Made by a program: the position numbers and the translations under genes | The notes under the pieces: model-generated | What the model was told of the DNA's origin: nothing | Database searches by the model: none | Seen by the model: the letters and a program-made list of their open reading frames with translations, nothing else | Source of the DNA: Roseobacter weihaiensis | GTDB taxonomy: Bacteria; Pseudomonadota; Alphaproteobacteria; Rhodobacterales; Rhodobacteraceae | Assembly (NCBI RefSeq): GCF_020622345.1 | Contig: NZ_JACNMO010000005.1 | Coordinates: forward strand, 1-64,000 | Reading direction: 5' to 3' | DNA length: 64,000 bases | Shown: positions 16,664-26,344 of the stretch, piece after piece | How the letters are laid out: each line of letters starts with the position of its first letter | Numbering within the stretch: the stretch's first letter is position 1

Positions 16664-17770
16664 TCAAGCGGCGCGGGCCTGACCGATCTTAATGAGGGTA
16701 TCTAGGACCAAGGCGGCAGGGTCAAGGTTCACCGCGCGGCCATGTTGGCTGCGCGCACCTGTCTCCTGGGCGATCTCGGCCCAGGCGCGTCCCGCTGCCG
16801 GGTGCGGCGCCAGCCGCGCCAGCGTTTCCGCCTCACGCGGGGCGGCCTCGACATCGGGCACAACACCGCTGGCCCCTGTGCGCGCAAGACGCGCAAGCAA
16901 AAGGTCCAAGAGCTCAAACAGCAGGTCCCGCTTGGCTTCTGCCCCGCGTGCGGCGGCGGCTTCTGCCAGTTTGACAGCCCGGCTTCGGTCAAATTGCGGC
17001 AGCCCTCCTACTAGCGCGACCAGCTCGGCATAGAGTTTCAGACCCTCCAGCGCCGACAGCCGCAGGGCAGCTCCGACCGAACCGCCTGAGAGTTCCGACA
17101 AGGCGGCCGTTTGGGCAGCGGTGTCGGTCCCGGCCTGCGTCAAGGCACGCGCCATATCGTCGGCACCAAGCGGTTTGAGACGCAACACGCGGCAGCGCGA
17201 CCGGATGGTCGGCAAAAGTCTTGACGGCTGATGGTTGACAAGCAGTAGTGTCGCGCGATCCGGTGGCTCCTCAAGCATTTTAAGCAGGGCGTTGGCCGCT
17301 TGGGGGTTCATGTCGTCCGCAGCATCCACGATGACAACCCGCCGCCCGCCATCAGCGGCGGACATCTGGAAAAACCCGGTCAGGCCACGGATATCCTCGA
17401 CCGAGATCACATCCCGCAAGCGTCCGGTTTTTTCATTTTCCGTGCGGGTGATCGATTTCAGGCCGGGTTCGGAGCCTGCCGCGATCCGGCGCGCTACAGG
17501 GTGTTCGGGATCGATATGCAAGGACGACGGCGCTACGGGAGCGCCAAAGAGCCCGTCTCCATCCAGCGACGGGGTGGCCAGCAGGAAACGCGCGATGGAC
17601 CACGCGAGAGTTGCCTTACCAATACCGCGCGGCCCGGTCAGCAACCAGCCGTGGTGCAGACGTCCGGTCGCATAGGCCTCCAGAAACCCGGCCTCGGCGA
17701 CGGATTGACCAAATATTTCAAGGGTATCGCGCGGATGAGGCGCACCGTCGATCTGGTCAGGCGCGGTCAT
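16664..17770 (-). CDS. holB: DNA polymerase III subunit delta'
   Basis: 368 residues. HGWLLTGPRGIGKATLAWSI is the Walker A P-loop (about 40-58). VVIVDAADDMNPQAANALLKM is Walker B plus sensor, then EEPPDRATLLLVNHQPSRLL and TIRSRCRVLRLKPL (the SRC-like clamp-loader motif). Domains II and III follow. Part of the clamp loader that puts the beta sliding clamp on DNA. It overlaps tmk by ATGA, a common tmk-holB coupling. Confidence 0.93.
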   Translation of the reverse strand: MTAPDQIDGAPHPRDTLEIFGQSVAEAGFLEAYATGRLHHGWLLTGPRGIGKATLAWSIARFLLATPSLDGDGLFGAPVAPSSLHIDPEHPVARRIAAGSEPGLKSITRTENEKTGRLRDVISVEDIRGLTGFFQMSAADGGRRVVIVDAADDMNPQAANALLKMLEEPPDRATLLLVNHQPSRLLPTIRSRCRVLRLKPLGADDMARALTQAGTDTAAQTAALSELSGGSVGAALRLSALEGLKLYAELVALVGGLPQFDRSRAVKLAEAAAARGAEAKRDLLFELLDLLLARLARTGASGVVPDVEAAPREAETLARLAPHPAAGRAWAEIAQETGARSQHGRAVNLDPAALVLDTLIKIGQARAA

Positions 17771-18405
17771 GGTAGGGCGGCCTCAACAAGCTGCCGGATG
17801 TCTTTTGCCACGGCATCAGGGGCTTGCGCACCATCGACCACTCGGAAGCGGTCGGGAAACTCCTCCGCCAGCTTCAGAAAGCCTGCGCGCATGCGGGTCT
17901 GCAAATCTTCGCCAAAGGCTTCAAAGCGCTCGTCCGCAGTCTGGCGCGACAAGGCGCGGGCGAGCCCCACCGCCGGGTCCATGTCGATCAGAACAGTGAG
18001 ATCCGGCTCCCGTCCGATCATTAACCTGTGCAATTGGTCGACAACATCGCGCAGATCACCACGGGACAGCCCCTGATACATCCGGGTGCTATCCGCAAAG
18101 CGGTCGCAGATCACGATCTTGCCTGCCGCGAGCGCGGGCGCGATCAACCGCTCCAGATGGTCCCGGCGCGCGGCGGTAAAGAGCAGGATTTCGGTTTCGG
18201 CAGACCAGCGGTCAGGGTCCCCCTGCAGCACCAGCGCGCGGATTTCCTCGGCCCCGGCGGAGCCGCCAGGCTCGCGTGTTTCCACCACGTCGTAGCCTTG
18301 GGCGCGCAAGTGTGCCGCAAGCCTGTTGGATTGCGTTGATTTGCCTGATCCGTCGATGCCTTCAAAGGTAATGAACAATCCAGTGTCGCGCGGCGACGGT
18401 GTCAC
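17767..18405 (-). CDS. tmk: Thymidylate kinase
   Basis: 212 residues. FITFEGIDGSGKSTQSNRL is the P-loop, ETREPGGSAGAEEIR the DR/E-type LID partner region, and IVICDRFADSTRMYQG the dTMP-binding DR[FY] motif. It phosphorylates dTMP to dTDP for DNA synthesis. The start is GTG 18405, overlapping the dacC stop (GTGA), and the end overlaps holB. One co-transcribed housekeeping block. Confidence 0.95.
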   Translation of the reverse strand: MTPSPRDTGLFITFEGIDGSGKSTQSNRLAAHLRAQGYDVVETREPGGSAGAEEIRALVLQGDPDRWSAETEILLFTAARRDHLERLIAPALAAGKIVICDRFADSTRMYQGLSRGDLRDVVDQLHRLMIGREPDLTVLIDMDPAVGLARALSRQTADERFEAFGEDLQTRMRAGFLKLAEEFPDRFRVVDGAQAPDAVAKDIRQLVEAALP

Positions 18406-19586
18406 GATTGCGCCTCAGGCCCCTGGATCAGCTTCGTCATCAGGATCATGGCCGCCGTCGTCATCCGACTGAGAAAGCCACCGCTTGCCACATCCCGGTC
18501 CGCGACGAGCGGGAGCCGAACTTCGGGCAGCCCTTCGGGCGTAAAGACAAGCTCGGCCAGGGGATCGCCCTGCGCAATCGGCGCCTCGACCGGGCCGGTA
18601 TAGACGACCTCGGCCTCGACCTGTTGACCGGCCAGCGCTGGCATCAGGACACTGAGATCTTCAGGCGCGACGAGCCCGACGGTCGGGACGCTGCCCATCC
18701 AGACGTCGGCCTGTGCGAACTGCTGGCCTTCTGTTGCAACTTCGCGCATGGAAAACTGACGAAATGCCCAATTGACGATAGCTTGAGATTCCTGCGCGCG
18801 CGCCGCCACAGTATCAAGACCGGTAATTACGAAGATCACCCGGCGGTCCCCCTGTTTCGCCGATCCGACCAGCCCGTAGCCTGCCTCCTGCGTATGGCCT
18901 GTTTTGAGACCATCCGCCCCGATGCCCATGGTCAGAACCGGATTGCGGTTCAGCCGGTTGCTGGGCACCCGGTTGTCGAATTCGAATTCGGTTTCCGCAA
19001 AAAGAGGATAGAACTCTGGAAAATCGGTGATGAGCCGGTCTGCCAGCAAGGCCAGATCGCGCATCGACATCAGGTGACCGGGCTGGGGCCATCCGCTTGC
19101 ATTGGTAAAGGTCGAGTTTGTCATGCCCATCTGTTGCGCCCGCTGGGTCATCAGCCGCGCAAAGCCGTATTCGGTCCCATCCGGCGACAGCGCTTCGGCG
19201 ATCACCACACAGGCGTCATTGCCCGACAAGACGACAATTCCGCGGATCAGGTCTTCAACCCGCACGGTCTCGCCAGAGCGAAGGAACATGCTGGAGCCGC
19301 CGTAGGACTGGGCATGCTCCGACACCGGAAGCTCTTCGTTCATGTCCAACCCGCCTTCGGTTTTGCCGCGGCGCACCGCATCGAAGGCCATATACAGGGT
19401 CATCAGCTTGGACATCGAGGCAGGCGGCAGCGGGGTGTCGGCCTCTTTGTTGAGCAGCACGGTGCCGGTTGTCTGATCCATCACAAAAGCAGCGGCGGCT
19501 TTGGTTTCAAAGGCCGAGGCGCTGGCGGTCGAAAAGATCATGGCGAAGATGGCGACGGCAAAACGGATCACGTTCAATCTCCTCAT
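18402..19586 (-). CDS. dacC: D-alanyl-D-alanine carboxypeptidase (PBP5/6 type)
   Basis: 394 residues with a signal peptide (VIRFAVAIFAMIFSTASASA). The penicillin-binding catalytic motifs are present: SMSK at 57-60 (SxxK), SGN in VVLSGNDACV (SxN), and KTG in GADGLKTGHT. A C-terminal beta domain (PBP5_C) follows, ending in an amphipathic anchor-like helix (RMTTAAMILMTKLIQ). A periplasmic DD-carboxypeptidase that trims peptidoglycan pentapeptides. It starts 4 bp after the SPOR gene stop and overlaps tmk. Confidence 0.93.
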   Translation of the reverse strand: MRRLNVIRFAVAIFAMIFSTASASAFETKAAAAFVMDQTTGTVLLNKEADTPLPPASMSKLMTLYMAFDAVRRGKTEGGLDMNEELPVSEHAQSYGGSSMFLRSGETVRVEDLIRGIVVLSGNDACVVIAEALSPDGTEYGFARLMTQRAQQMGMTNSTFTNASGWPQPGHLMSMRDLALLADRLITDFPEFYPLFAETEFEFDNRVPSNRLNRNPVLTMGIGADGLKTGHTQEAGYGLVGSAKQGDRRVIFVITGLDTVAARAQESQAIVNWAFRQFSMREVATEGQQFAQADVWMGSVPTVGLVAPEDLSVLMPALAGQQVEAEVVYTGPVEAPIAQGDPLAELVFTPEGLPEVRLPLVADRDVASGGFLSRMTTAAMILMTKLIQGPEAQS

Positions 19587-19590
19587 TGGC

Positions 19591-20487
19591 TCAATTGGTC
19601 ACGGCGTAGGCATCCGAGAACCCTTCGCCCTTGATCTGGTCAAGCAGCTGGCGGCGTTCCCCCGAAGTCGTGGCGGGCCCGACGAGAACCCGCCAGAAGT
19701 CCTTGCCGCTGGAATTCTGCGCCTGCACCGTTGGGACCATGCCAGCGCTTCTTATCTGGGTCGCAACACGGTCCGCGTTATCCTCGACGCTGAAAATGCC
19801 CACTTGGATAAAGGGTTTTTGCAGTGTCGAAACCGGCAATGTCGACTGGACGGCCGGAGCCGGCGCTGCGGCCGTCGTTGGTTCTGCGGCATCTATTGCG
19901 GCACCTGCAGCTTCAATCGGATCAAGGGTGCTTTCCGCAATCACTTCCGGGGCATCAATGGCCTCGTCAGCCGTCTCGATAACGTCCGGTTCCGGTGGTG
20001 TCACAGCAATCCGCTCCTTGCGCAGGGCTATGACGTCGAGATCAACAGGCGCGCCCGCCAGAACACCCAGGGACTGCGCGGCATCCGATGAGATTTGTAG
20101 CCGCGGCCCCGGTATTTCGCGTTCGCGCCGAAAGAGAGCCCCCACCACGAATTGGCCATTTGATTGATTGCGGATGAGGACGCGTTCTGGTTCGGTCACG
20201 TCCGGATGTGCCACCCAGACCCCGCCGAGCGATGGCCTGCCATCCCACAATCCGGGTTCGGTAGCCGAGAAAACCTCCGGCGCTTCGACATCCTGTTCAA
20301 TGAACTCACCCTCGGCGTCGGTCTCGACCGTCGCGGCCGTTTCAGCCCCCTGCCTGGGGGTGAAGATGTTTTGGATATCGAAAGAGCCTGTATCATCGCA
20401 ACCCGTCAACAGCAGAATACCAATTAATCCGGCGGTCAATTTAAATCTCTCAACCTGACCATAAGAGGCAAAAGGGAGTTTGCTCAT
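19591..20487 (-). CDS. SPOR-domain lipoprotein
   Basis: 298 residues from ATG 20487. The lipobox LLLTGC indicates outer-membrane or periplasmic lipid anchoring. A long acidic, Ala/Glu/Pro-rich middle follows, with one folded segment (LSPR-like WVAHPDVTEPERVLIRN). The C-terminal SPOR domain (FIQVGIFSVEDNADRVATQI, FWRVLVGP, QIKGEGFSDAYAV) binds denuded septal peptidoglycan. Position before dacC fits the rlpA-like/dacC cell-wall pair common in this order. The frame upstream of 20487 to 20664 overlaps the tRNA promoter region and was not used. Confidence 0.85.
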   Translation of the reverse strand: MSKLPFASYGQVERFKLTAGLIGILLLTGCDDTGSFDIQNIFTPRQGAETAATVETDAEGEFIEQDVEAPEVFSATEPGLWDGRPSLGGVWVAHPDVTEPERVLIRNQSNGQFVVGALFRREREIPGPRLQISSDAAQSLGVLAGAPVDLDVIALRKERIAVTPPEPDVIETADEAIDAPEVIAESTLDPIEAAGAAIDAAEPTTAAAPAPAVQSTLPVSTLQKPFIQVGIFSVEDNADRVATQIRSAGMVPTVQAQNSSGKDFWRVLVGPATTSGERRQLLDQIKGEGFSDAYAVTN

Positions 20488-20683
20488 TGTCGCTGTCCTT
20501 GCCTGTTGGCTGCCTGAGCAGCACACCTCGCAGCCCCGTTTGGAACAGGGTCTTGACGCAAGTGTAGCTTGCGATGATCTGCGTGGGAAGACGAAACGGC
20601 AAAGATCGGCAATATTCCCCAGCGTAGCGTAGAGATTTTTCGAGGTTTCAGAATCGCTTGTCACACACTAGGACGGTCTAACC

Positions 20684-20773
20684 GGAGGAGTGGCAGAGTG
20701 GTCGAATGCACCGGTCTTGAAAACCGGCGTGCGTGAAAGCGTACCGTGGGTTCGAATCCCACCTCCTCCGCCA
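20684..20773 (+). tRNA. tRNA-Ser (anticodon TGA)
   Basis: The acceptor stem GGAGGAG (20684-20690) pairs with CTCCTCC (20763-20769), followed by discriminator G and an encoded CCA. The anticodon stem CCGGT/ACCGG closes loop CTTGAAA, anticodon TGA. A long variable arm (GCGTGCGTGAAAGCGTAC region) marks it as a class II serine tRNA. T-loop GGTTCGAATCC is present. Its 3' end is the attachment site of the island that follows. Confidence 0.97.
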
Positions 20774-20775
20774 CT
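20754..20775 (+). repeat. attL: tRNA-Ser 3' end, 22-bp direct repeat copy 1
   Basis: Identical over 22 bp to 30888-30909. This copy includes the T-arm/acceptor 3' strand and CCA of tRNA-Ser, the classic integration site of tyrosine-recombinase elements. An integrase remnant starts 148 bp further on. Confidence 0.9.
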
Positions 20776-20923
20776 AAGCTGATGGTATGAACTATCCAAT
20801 CTCTGAAAAACCCAATGTTTTCAATGTCCGCACGGTGCGTTTACGCGCTGTAGGGGCCGTTTCCCTCATAAAATCCCGCATGGATTTCCGCATAGTGGCG
20901 GGTTTGGTGATGGAGGGTTTTGT

Positions 20924-22241
20924 ATGGGTCTGACGTTGGATCGGGGGCGGTATTACTTCGTGATGAACGTGCCCAAGCATCTCTTTGGGAAGCTTTTAGG
21001 CAAGACCGGGCAACCGGTGCGGCAGGTGCGCCAAGCGCTGCGGACGGCCGATTTCAGCGTGGCAAAGCGCAAAGCCTTTGAGCTGGAGGAGCTGAAACGC
21101 GCAGAGTGGCATCTGCTGGAGCTGGGCGAAGAGGCGCTGGCGCATGAGAAGTTTGCCGCCGCCAAGAGAACAGCAGAAAGCCGCGGCTTTGACTATGTGC
21201 CGAGCGATGTCTTGCTACGGCGCTCTTTTGAGGAGAACCTGCCCCGGTTGATGGCGGCGGCGGGCACAGAGGCGCAGCCGACGCCACCCGAGATGGCCAA
21301 GGCGATCCTCGGCGGCGTGGAGGTGGCCTTGCCGCCTCTACGAGAGGTGCTGCAGGAGTTCATCGCCCTCACCAAGACGAAGCATATCCGCAAATCCGAG
21401 CGCCAGCGGCATCTGTGGCGTCTGCCAAGAGAGCGTGCCGTGTCCAACTTCGAAAAGGCTGTTCCAAGGCGCGCAACGGGCGGCATTAATCGGATTACGC
21501 GGGAGGACGCGCTGGCCTTTCGGGCCTGGTGGGCGGCGCGGATCGAGGCGGGAGAGACCCGCGCAGAGACGGCGAACAAGGACTTTGGGCATCTGTCGCA
21601 GATCATTCGGGAGTGGTGCGAGTTGAAAGGCCATGCTGATCTCGAGAACCCCTTCGCGAAGCTCCGGTTTGACCGCGCCATTGACCCAGAGATCCCGCGA
21701 CCTCCGTTCTCCCGCGAATGGGTTGAGACGCGTCTGCTGGCACTTGGTGCGCTGGACGGTCTCAATGCCGAGGCCAGAGATGCGTTCCTGATGCTGATCA
21801 ACACAGGGCTATGGCCCTCAGAAGTGCCTCTCCTGCCCGCTGGAAGACTTCTGCCTCGACGACCCCATTCCTTTCTTGCGCGTGGCCCCACACGGGCGTG
21901 AGCTCAAGCAGCGCCATACGGCGCGCGAGGTTCCCCTGCTGGGCGTCTCACTGGCAGCTGCCCAACGGATTGTGGCGCGCGGCGGAATCCAGAGATACTG
22001 GCACAAGGCGACATCCTGGTCGAACCTGGTCAACAAATACCTCGAGACCAACGGCTTGAAAGAAACGCCCGCGCACACCGCCTACAGCCTGCGGCACTAC
22101 GTTGAAGACGCGCTGCTCACCGCCGGGATCGATGATCGGGTGCGGGCAGACATCCTCGGCCACAAGTACAAGCGGCCTGTCTACGGGTCAGGCGGTGGGT
22201 TGGCTTTGCGGCATCAGGCTTTGGCCGAGATCGCCCTGTGA
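20924..22241 (+). pseudogene. int: Tyrosine recombinase (island integrase), frameshifted
   Basis: ATG 20924 opens a P4-type-like integrase: MGLTLDRGRYYFVMNVPKHL (arm-binding), a core-binding domain, then the catalytic domain. The frame shifts near 21830: before it reads NTGLWPSEV, after it in another frame LEDFCLDDPIPFLRVAPHG, continuing to LGHKYKRPVYG and the stop at 22241. The catalytic Arg of TGLRxSE is Trp, and HSLRH reads YSLRH, so Arg and His of the active site are also lost; the terminal Tyr (RPVYG) remains. The integrase is dead. Confidence 0.88.
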
Positions 22242-22522
22242 TTTATCTTGCTGACGATTAACGAAATCACCCCTTTTTTGGCCTGGTGTCTCCCGCCACC
22301 TGAGAGCCACCTTCATATCTTTCAATAGGTTATGCCCGGGAGGTGTTGCGCTTTGGGCAGGAACAGCGCGCGGGGATAACCAATTCTTTAACCCAAATTG
22401 GTTCTGTCCGGACAGAGGTACTCACCCTCGAACAGACGCAAATCACGCAAACAAGCGCACCGGCTCGGATCAAAGTTGAACCGAGACGGCGTGCGCAGGC
22501 TCTCTTAACGGCGCCGGACAGA

Positions 22523-24079
22523 ATGGCGTACAGGCTTGAATGTAAACATTCAGGTCATGAGAGAGCTATTTCAAAAACGGAGGTTTCAAACGTTTTGGCC
22601 AAAGACTGTCCCGCAGATCATACACTCACCGCCCCGGAGCCCTTGTTGCGATCTCGCCCGGAAGGGGTTCCACTTCCTCTTGCACATCTTGGACCGCTTC
22701 GCGCACCGACACAGGCGTTGGCGGATCTGACGCAAGCGCCTGTCGAGATCGGCGCACAATCTCTGCTCGCTGTCTCGTCTCTCGCCACGCAATCGCTCGC
22801 AGATGTGGAGACGCTGGCCGGAAAGGCCCCGCTCAGTCTCTTCTTCCTCACTTTCGCACCTTCTGGCGAACGCAAATCGTCCTGCGACAAGCTGGCCATG
22901 GCACCGGTTCAACACTGGGAAGAAGAGCAGTTCACCGCCTATCTTCACCGCCGGAAGACCTACGAGTTCGACCTTGAAGTGTTTGAGAACCGGCACCGGA
23001 AACAGGTGAAAGCCCGCAGCGGCGGTGACGGCAACGTGATCGAAACCGATGCACCGCAAGCGCCTGTGGCGCCGATCATCCCGCGCAAGGTTCTGTCGGA
23101 TGTGACCTACGAGGGCTTGCTGCATCACTTCGAGGACGGCGACCCCTCGGTGGGCATCTTTTCCGATGAAGGTGGACAGATCTTCGGCGGGCACGCCATG
23201 TGCAAGGAGAACCAGCTCAAGACATCCGCAGGCTTGTCTAAGATCTGGGATGGGGCACCCCTGAACCGGACACGCGCGGATGACGCGCTGACCACCTTCC
23301 GGCATCGCCGCGGATGCCTTCATCTGATGTTGCAGACCGGTGTGGCGGAGAGCGTTTTTGCCAATGACACCTTTCGGGATCAGGGATTGTTGTCGCGCTG
23401 TCTGATCGCTCAACCGCAAAGCCGGATCGGACAGCGGTTCATATCGGAAGGACCAGACGAGGTGCAAAGGCGCGCGGCAGCGAAGGAGACGCTGGCCGCC
23501 TTCCATGCCATGATCACCGGCTTGCTCTCACAGCCGCCCCGTACCAACGGCAATCCGCGGGAGTTGTCTCCACCGACCTTGGAACTCTCGCCAGAGGCGC
23601 GGTCGATGCTTGTTGCTTTTGCTAATGAAGTCGAGCGTGAACAAGGCAAAGACGGCGATCTGGCCCATATCACCGGCGTTGCCTCAAAGGCGGCGGAGCA
23701 GGCCGCGCGCATCGCCGGCGTGTTCTCGGTGTTGGCAGACCCCACGACACGGGGTGTGACCGCGGCAGTGATGCTGGACGCCATCCGGCTCATGGCCTGG
23801 TATCTGGCAGAGGCACAGCGCGCGCTCGATGTCGGCCGAGTCGACCCGTCTCTGCAGATGGCAGAGCGCTTGCGGGTCTGGTTGCTGGAGAAGATGCCGC
23901 ATGAGCCCTTCGACAAACGCAAGATCGTCCGCTTTGGACCCGCCTCAATCCGAGACACGAAGACGGTGGAGAAGCTGCTGAACATCCTCGAGCGCCATCA
24001 TTGGATCGTGCGCGTCCCCGCCGCGCAGATAAGCGGCAAGAAGGCCGCCCAAACCTGGAGGGTTGTATCGGATGTATAA
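22523..24079 (+). CDS. DUF3987 (YfjI-like) protein
   Basis: About 518 residues from ATG 22523; the frame is open from 22343 and the start is uncertain because conservation begins near 22630 (PLAHLGPLRAPTQALADLTQ). TFAPSGERKSSCDK is the P-loop-like segment of DUF3987 proteins. IFSDEGGQIFGGHAM, WDGAPLNRTRADD, GCLHLMLQTG and FRDQGLLSRCLIAQP follow in the family order. These proteins sit beside integrases in tRNA-borne islands and resemble primase-helicase replication proteins, but no activity is proven. Stop overlaps the next ORF. Confidence 0.75.
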   Translation: MAYRLECKHSGHERAISKTEVSNVLAKDCPADHTLTAPEPLLRSRPEGVPLPLAHLGPLRAPTQALADLTQAPVEIGAQSLLAVSSLATQSLADVETLAGKAPLSLFFLTFAPSGERKSSCDKLAMAPVQHWEEEQFTAYLHRRKTYEFDLEVFENRHRKQVKARSGGDGNVIETDAPQAPVAPIIPRKVLSDVTYEGLLHHFEDGDPSVGIFSDEGGQIFGGHAMCKENQLKTSAGLSKIWDGAPLNRTRADDALTTFRHRRGCLHLMLQTGVAESVFANDTFRDQGLLSRCLIAQPQSRIGQRFISEGPDEVQRRAAAKETLAAFHAMITGLLSQPPRTNGNPRELSPPTLELSPEARSMLVAFANEVEREQGKDGDLAHITGVASKAAEQAARIAGVFSVLADPTTRGVTAAVMLDAIRLMAWYLAEAQRALDVGRVDPSLQMAERLRVWLLEKMPHEPFDKRKIVRFGPASIRDTKTVEKLLNILERHHWIVRVPAAQISGKKAAQTWRVVSDV

Positions 24080-24377
24080 ACTCTTCACCTACAACGTTGC
24101 CACCGACGCGCCATGCCCGCCGTCGCAGCCGAGCCAGGAGCCTGCGACAAAGTCCCCAGCGACATCACCACATGCGACAGCTAACCCGCTACAAAACAGA
24201 GCGAATTCCAATCTGTCGCAGAAGTCGCTGGTCGCAAAGTTCATGGCGCTGGATTCCATCGCACGTGATGCTTTCGAGGAACGCGCAGCGATCCTGCAGT
24301 TCGACGCCGGCATGAGCCGCGACGAGGCCGAACGCGAAGCGCTCATCCAGGTCATGGCCACTTACCGCCGCGGCTAA
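24072..24377 (+). CDS. Small hypothetical island protein
   Basis: 101 residues from ATG 24072, overlapping the DUF3987 stop by 8 nt, so translationally coupled. The N-terminal half is Pro/Ser/Thr-rich and likely disordered. The C-terminal half (FMALDSIARDAFEERAAILQ, MSRDEAEREALIQVMATYRR) is a charged helical pair resembling short adaptor or DNA-associated tails. Not recognised. Confidence 0.55.
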   Translation: MYKLFTYNVATDAPCPPSQPSQEPATKSPATSPHATANPLQNRANSNLSQKSLVAKFMALDSIARDAFEERAAILQFDAGMSRDEAEREALIQVMATYRRG

Positions 24378-24514
24378 GGCCGGACCGCACCGCGATGGAG
24401 GCACCAGCAGTTAGACAAAATCCCGCTTGACCAAAATGAAGAACACGCCATTACTCAAGGTCCGTAAATCTTACAAAACCGGGGCGTAAGTTTTTGTCCT
24501 CATCGCCGGGCAAA

Positions 24515-25406
24515 CTATCCTGAAAACCACTCACAGGAAATCTCGTATACAAGCTCATCACAACGCTGTCGGTCTTTAGCAAAATGCTCAAAGTATATCT
24601 GTTTCTTGTCAGTTTCCCCAATGGGGTGGCTATCGCATTGCTGCTTTAGAAACGGCGACAGCAAGCGTTTTGTGGCCCAACGCACGTTTGCAGACCTTGA
24701 ATAAACTCTTATCGCCTGTTTCGCACCGTGCGAAAGATTGGGAATTGCCCAATGCTCTTCTCCGTCAATTATTCTGAAAGGATCTTTGTATTTGCGCAGG
24801 AAGGGTGCTTCTGTTTCAGTTTGTTTGCGAATGAAAGCCGGGTTTTTGACGATATCGATCCCGTTAGAGCTATTCACGACTGAACTGACAGGGAACTCGA
24901 TATCACTTATCCCAAGAACAGATGCGCTCGAACGACAGAAACAAAACGTTCTTTTCGGGAAATATACTTAGAATGTTTTCAATCTGATCGGCATAGAGTG
25001 ATTTCTGAATGTAATCTTCCACAAATGATGACTGAAAAGCTGCGTGCACGTTGGGAATGTTTTCCTTCCCTCTGGATTTCGTAAAGAACTCGTACTGCGA
25101 AATCGCGCGGTACGTTAGATCTCTCAGAACCGCAAAAATCTTGATGTCGCTGTAGTATTCGTGAATACGTTCGAGACTTTTTCTATAGAGCATATATCTT
25201 GGGGTTATTTCACCCCGAGTTTTCTCTTTTCCCTTTGGAAAATTGTTCTCGTAGATTTCTTTGCCCCGCGCATATTTACTGTCTTTGTCAAAATGATGCA
25301 GTTCCTTTTGCGTGGGTACAAATACATCCGGGTGAGCCCGCAGAGCTTCGTGAAGCCACGATGTGCCGCTACGAGCCGCTCCAACTCCAATAAAATCAAT
25401 AGCCAT
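24515..25406 (-). pseudogene. Sulfotransferase domain protein, frameshifted
   Basis: The 5' part from ATG 25406 has DFIGVGAARSGTSWLHEAL, the PAPS 5'-phosphosulfate loop, and FAVLRDLTYRAISQYEF, the 3'-phosphate motif, as in heparan-sulfate-type and bacterial sulfotransferases. The frame stops at 24903 (CSWDK). A one-base shift near 24915 lets it continue as GISDIEFPVSSV, NSSNGIDIVKNPAF through to 24515. A 1-nt indel therefore splits the gene. Its A/T-rich sequence differs from neighbouring backbone genes, pointing to transfer. Confidence 0.75.
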
Positions 25407-25691
25407 GATGCACCCTTCCAAACTTTCTAAAATTCAGTAGCGTCATGGACGTATTTCAACCTCCTTAATCCCTAAAAGACTTTTTTCTGGTATTGTCAAC
25501 TTGAAGACCGACTCGTCAAAACCGATCAAAACTCGTTTCAGTTTTGCAGAACGAGCAGGTTTATTGAATGAAGCCTTGTAGGAACCAAGGCAATCAGTGA
25601 CCATTTCGTCAGTATGACCGTGTGGCTTCGATGATTACTCAGGAATTTGAACGCGGTCGTCATGTTGCGCATTCAGGCTATGCTCAACAAT

Positions 25692-26045
25692 TCATTCCTG
25701 CACATCCTCGGCCAAGCGGCGTAACGCCACGCCACACTGGGCGCAATCATCTTTGCCCATCGTCAGTTCGCCTGCCATGCGCGGGATGGGATCGGGGATC
25801 GGACGGCGCTTTGGCTTGTCTTTGGGTTCCTCGTCGGGAAGTCGCCGCTTTGCCGTCATCTTGGCAACCGCAATCTCGCTCGTCTCCAGTGCCAGTTGAA
25901 GCTGCTCGATACTCTCTGATGACGATCCAAACCTGTGATTGCGATGACCTACCAACTGGTGGCGCAGCTTCTCGATCAGGACGATCTGAGGCTTCACTTC
26001 GGCCGGCAAAAGTGCTGTGAACTGCCTTAGTTCATCAGGGTCTTA
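25692..26045 (-). pseudogene. IS66-family TnpC N-terminal fragment
   Basis: The minus strand reads DELRQFTALLPAEVKPQIVL, KLRHQLVGHRNHRFGSSSES (the leucine-zipper/HTH start of IS66 transposases) and DDCAQCGVALRRLAEDVQE, the zinc-finger segment. It ends before the DDE core and has a stop codon before DPDELR near 26041. No tnpA, tnpB or ends were found. Confidence 0.75.
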
Positions 26046-26344
26046 CGGCAGCGGTTTGTCGGTATCCCGCATGGTTGAACGTAAGCGTCCGGCCAGCCTG
26101 CACTGCCGCAGACTACCTTGATATCTGCTTCACGTCCCAGGCCGCGGATGCATTTGTTGAAACGCTTCTGGTTGAGGACGGAGGCAAGAGGTCGAACTTC
26201 AGTATGACCTGACAGATCTGACCTGTCAGGATGAGGATGCCTTTGGTCCACAACTTCATATCTCGAGAGAGGTATTCGATACAACTGCGCCAATGTCAGG
26301 GGGCTGTGCTTTTTGACAAGCCGGAAAATCACCTTAAAAAAACC
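26046..26344. other. Spacer between IS66 scrap and RTX remnant
   Basis: A 101-codon minus frame (26027-26332) covers most of it, but I recognise no domain and the composition looks non-coding. Confidence 0.3.

Noticed and set aside
18399-19634. 411-codon plus-strand frame
   Set aside because: It lies entirely opposite dacC, which has all penicillin-binding motifs. The plus frame has no domain and is a shadow.
22586-23506. 306-codon minus-strand frame
   Set aside because: Opposite the DUF3987 gene, with no recognisable protein features.
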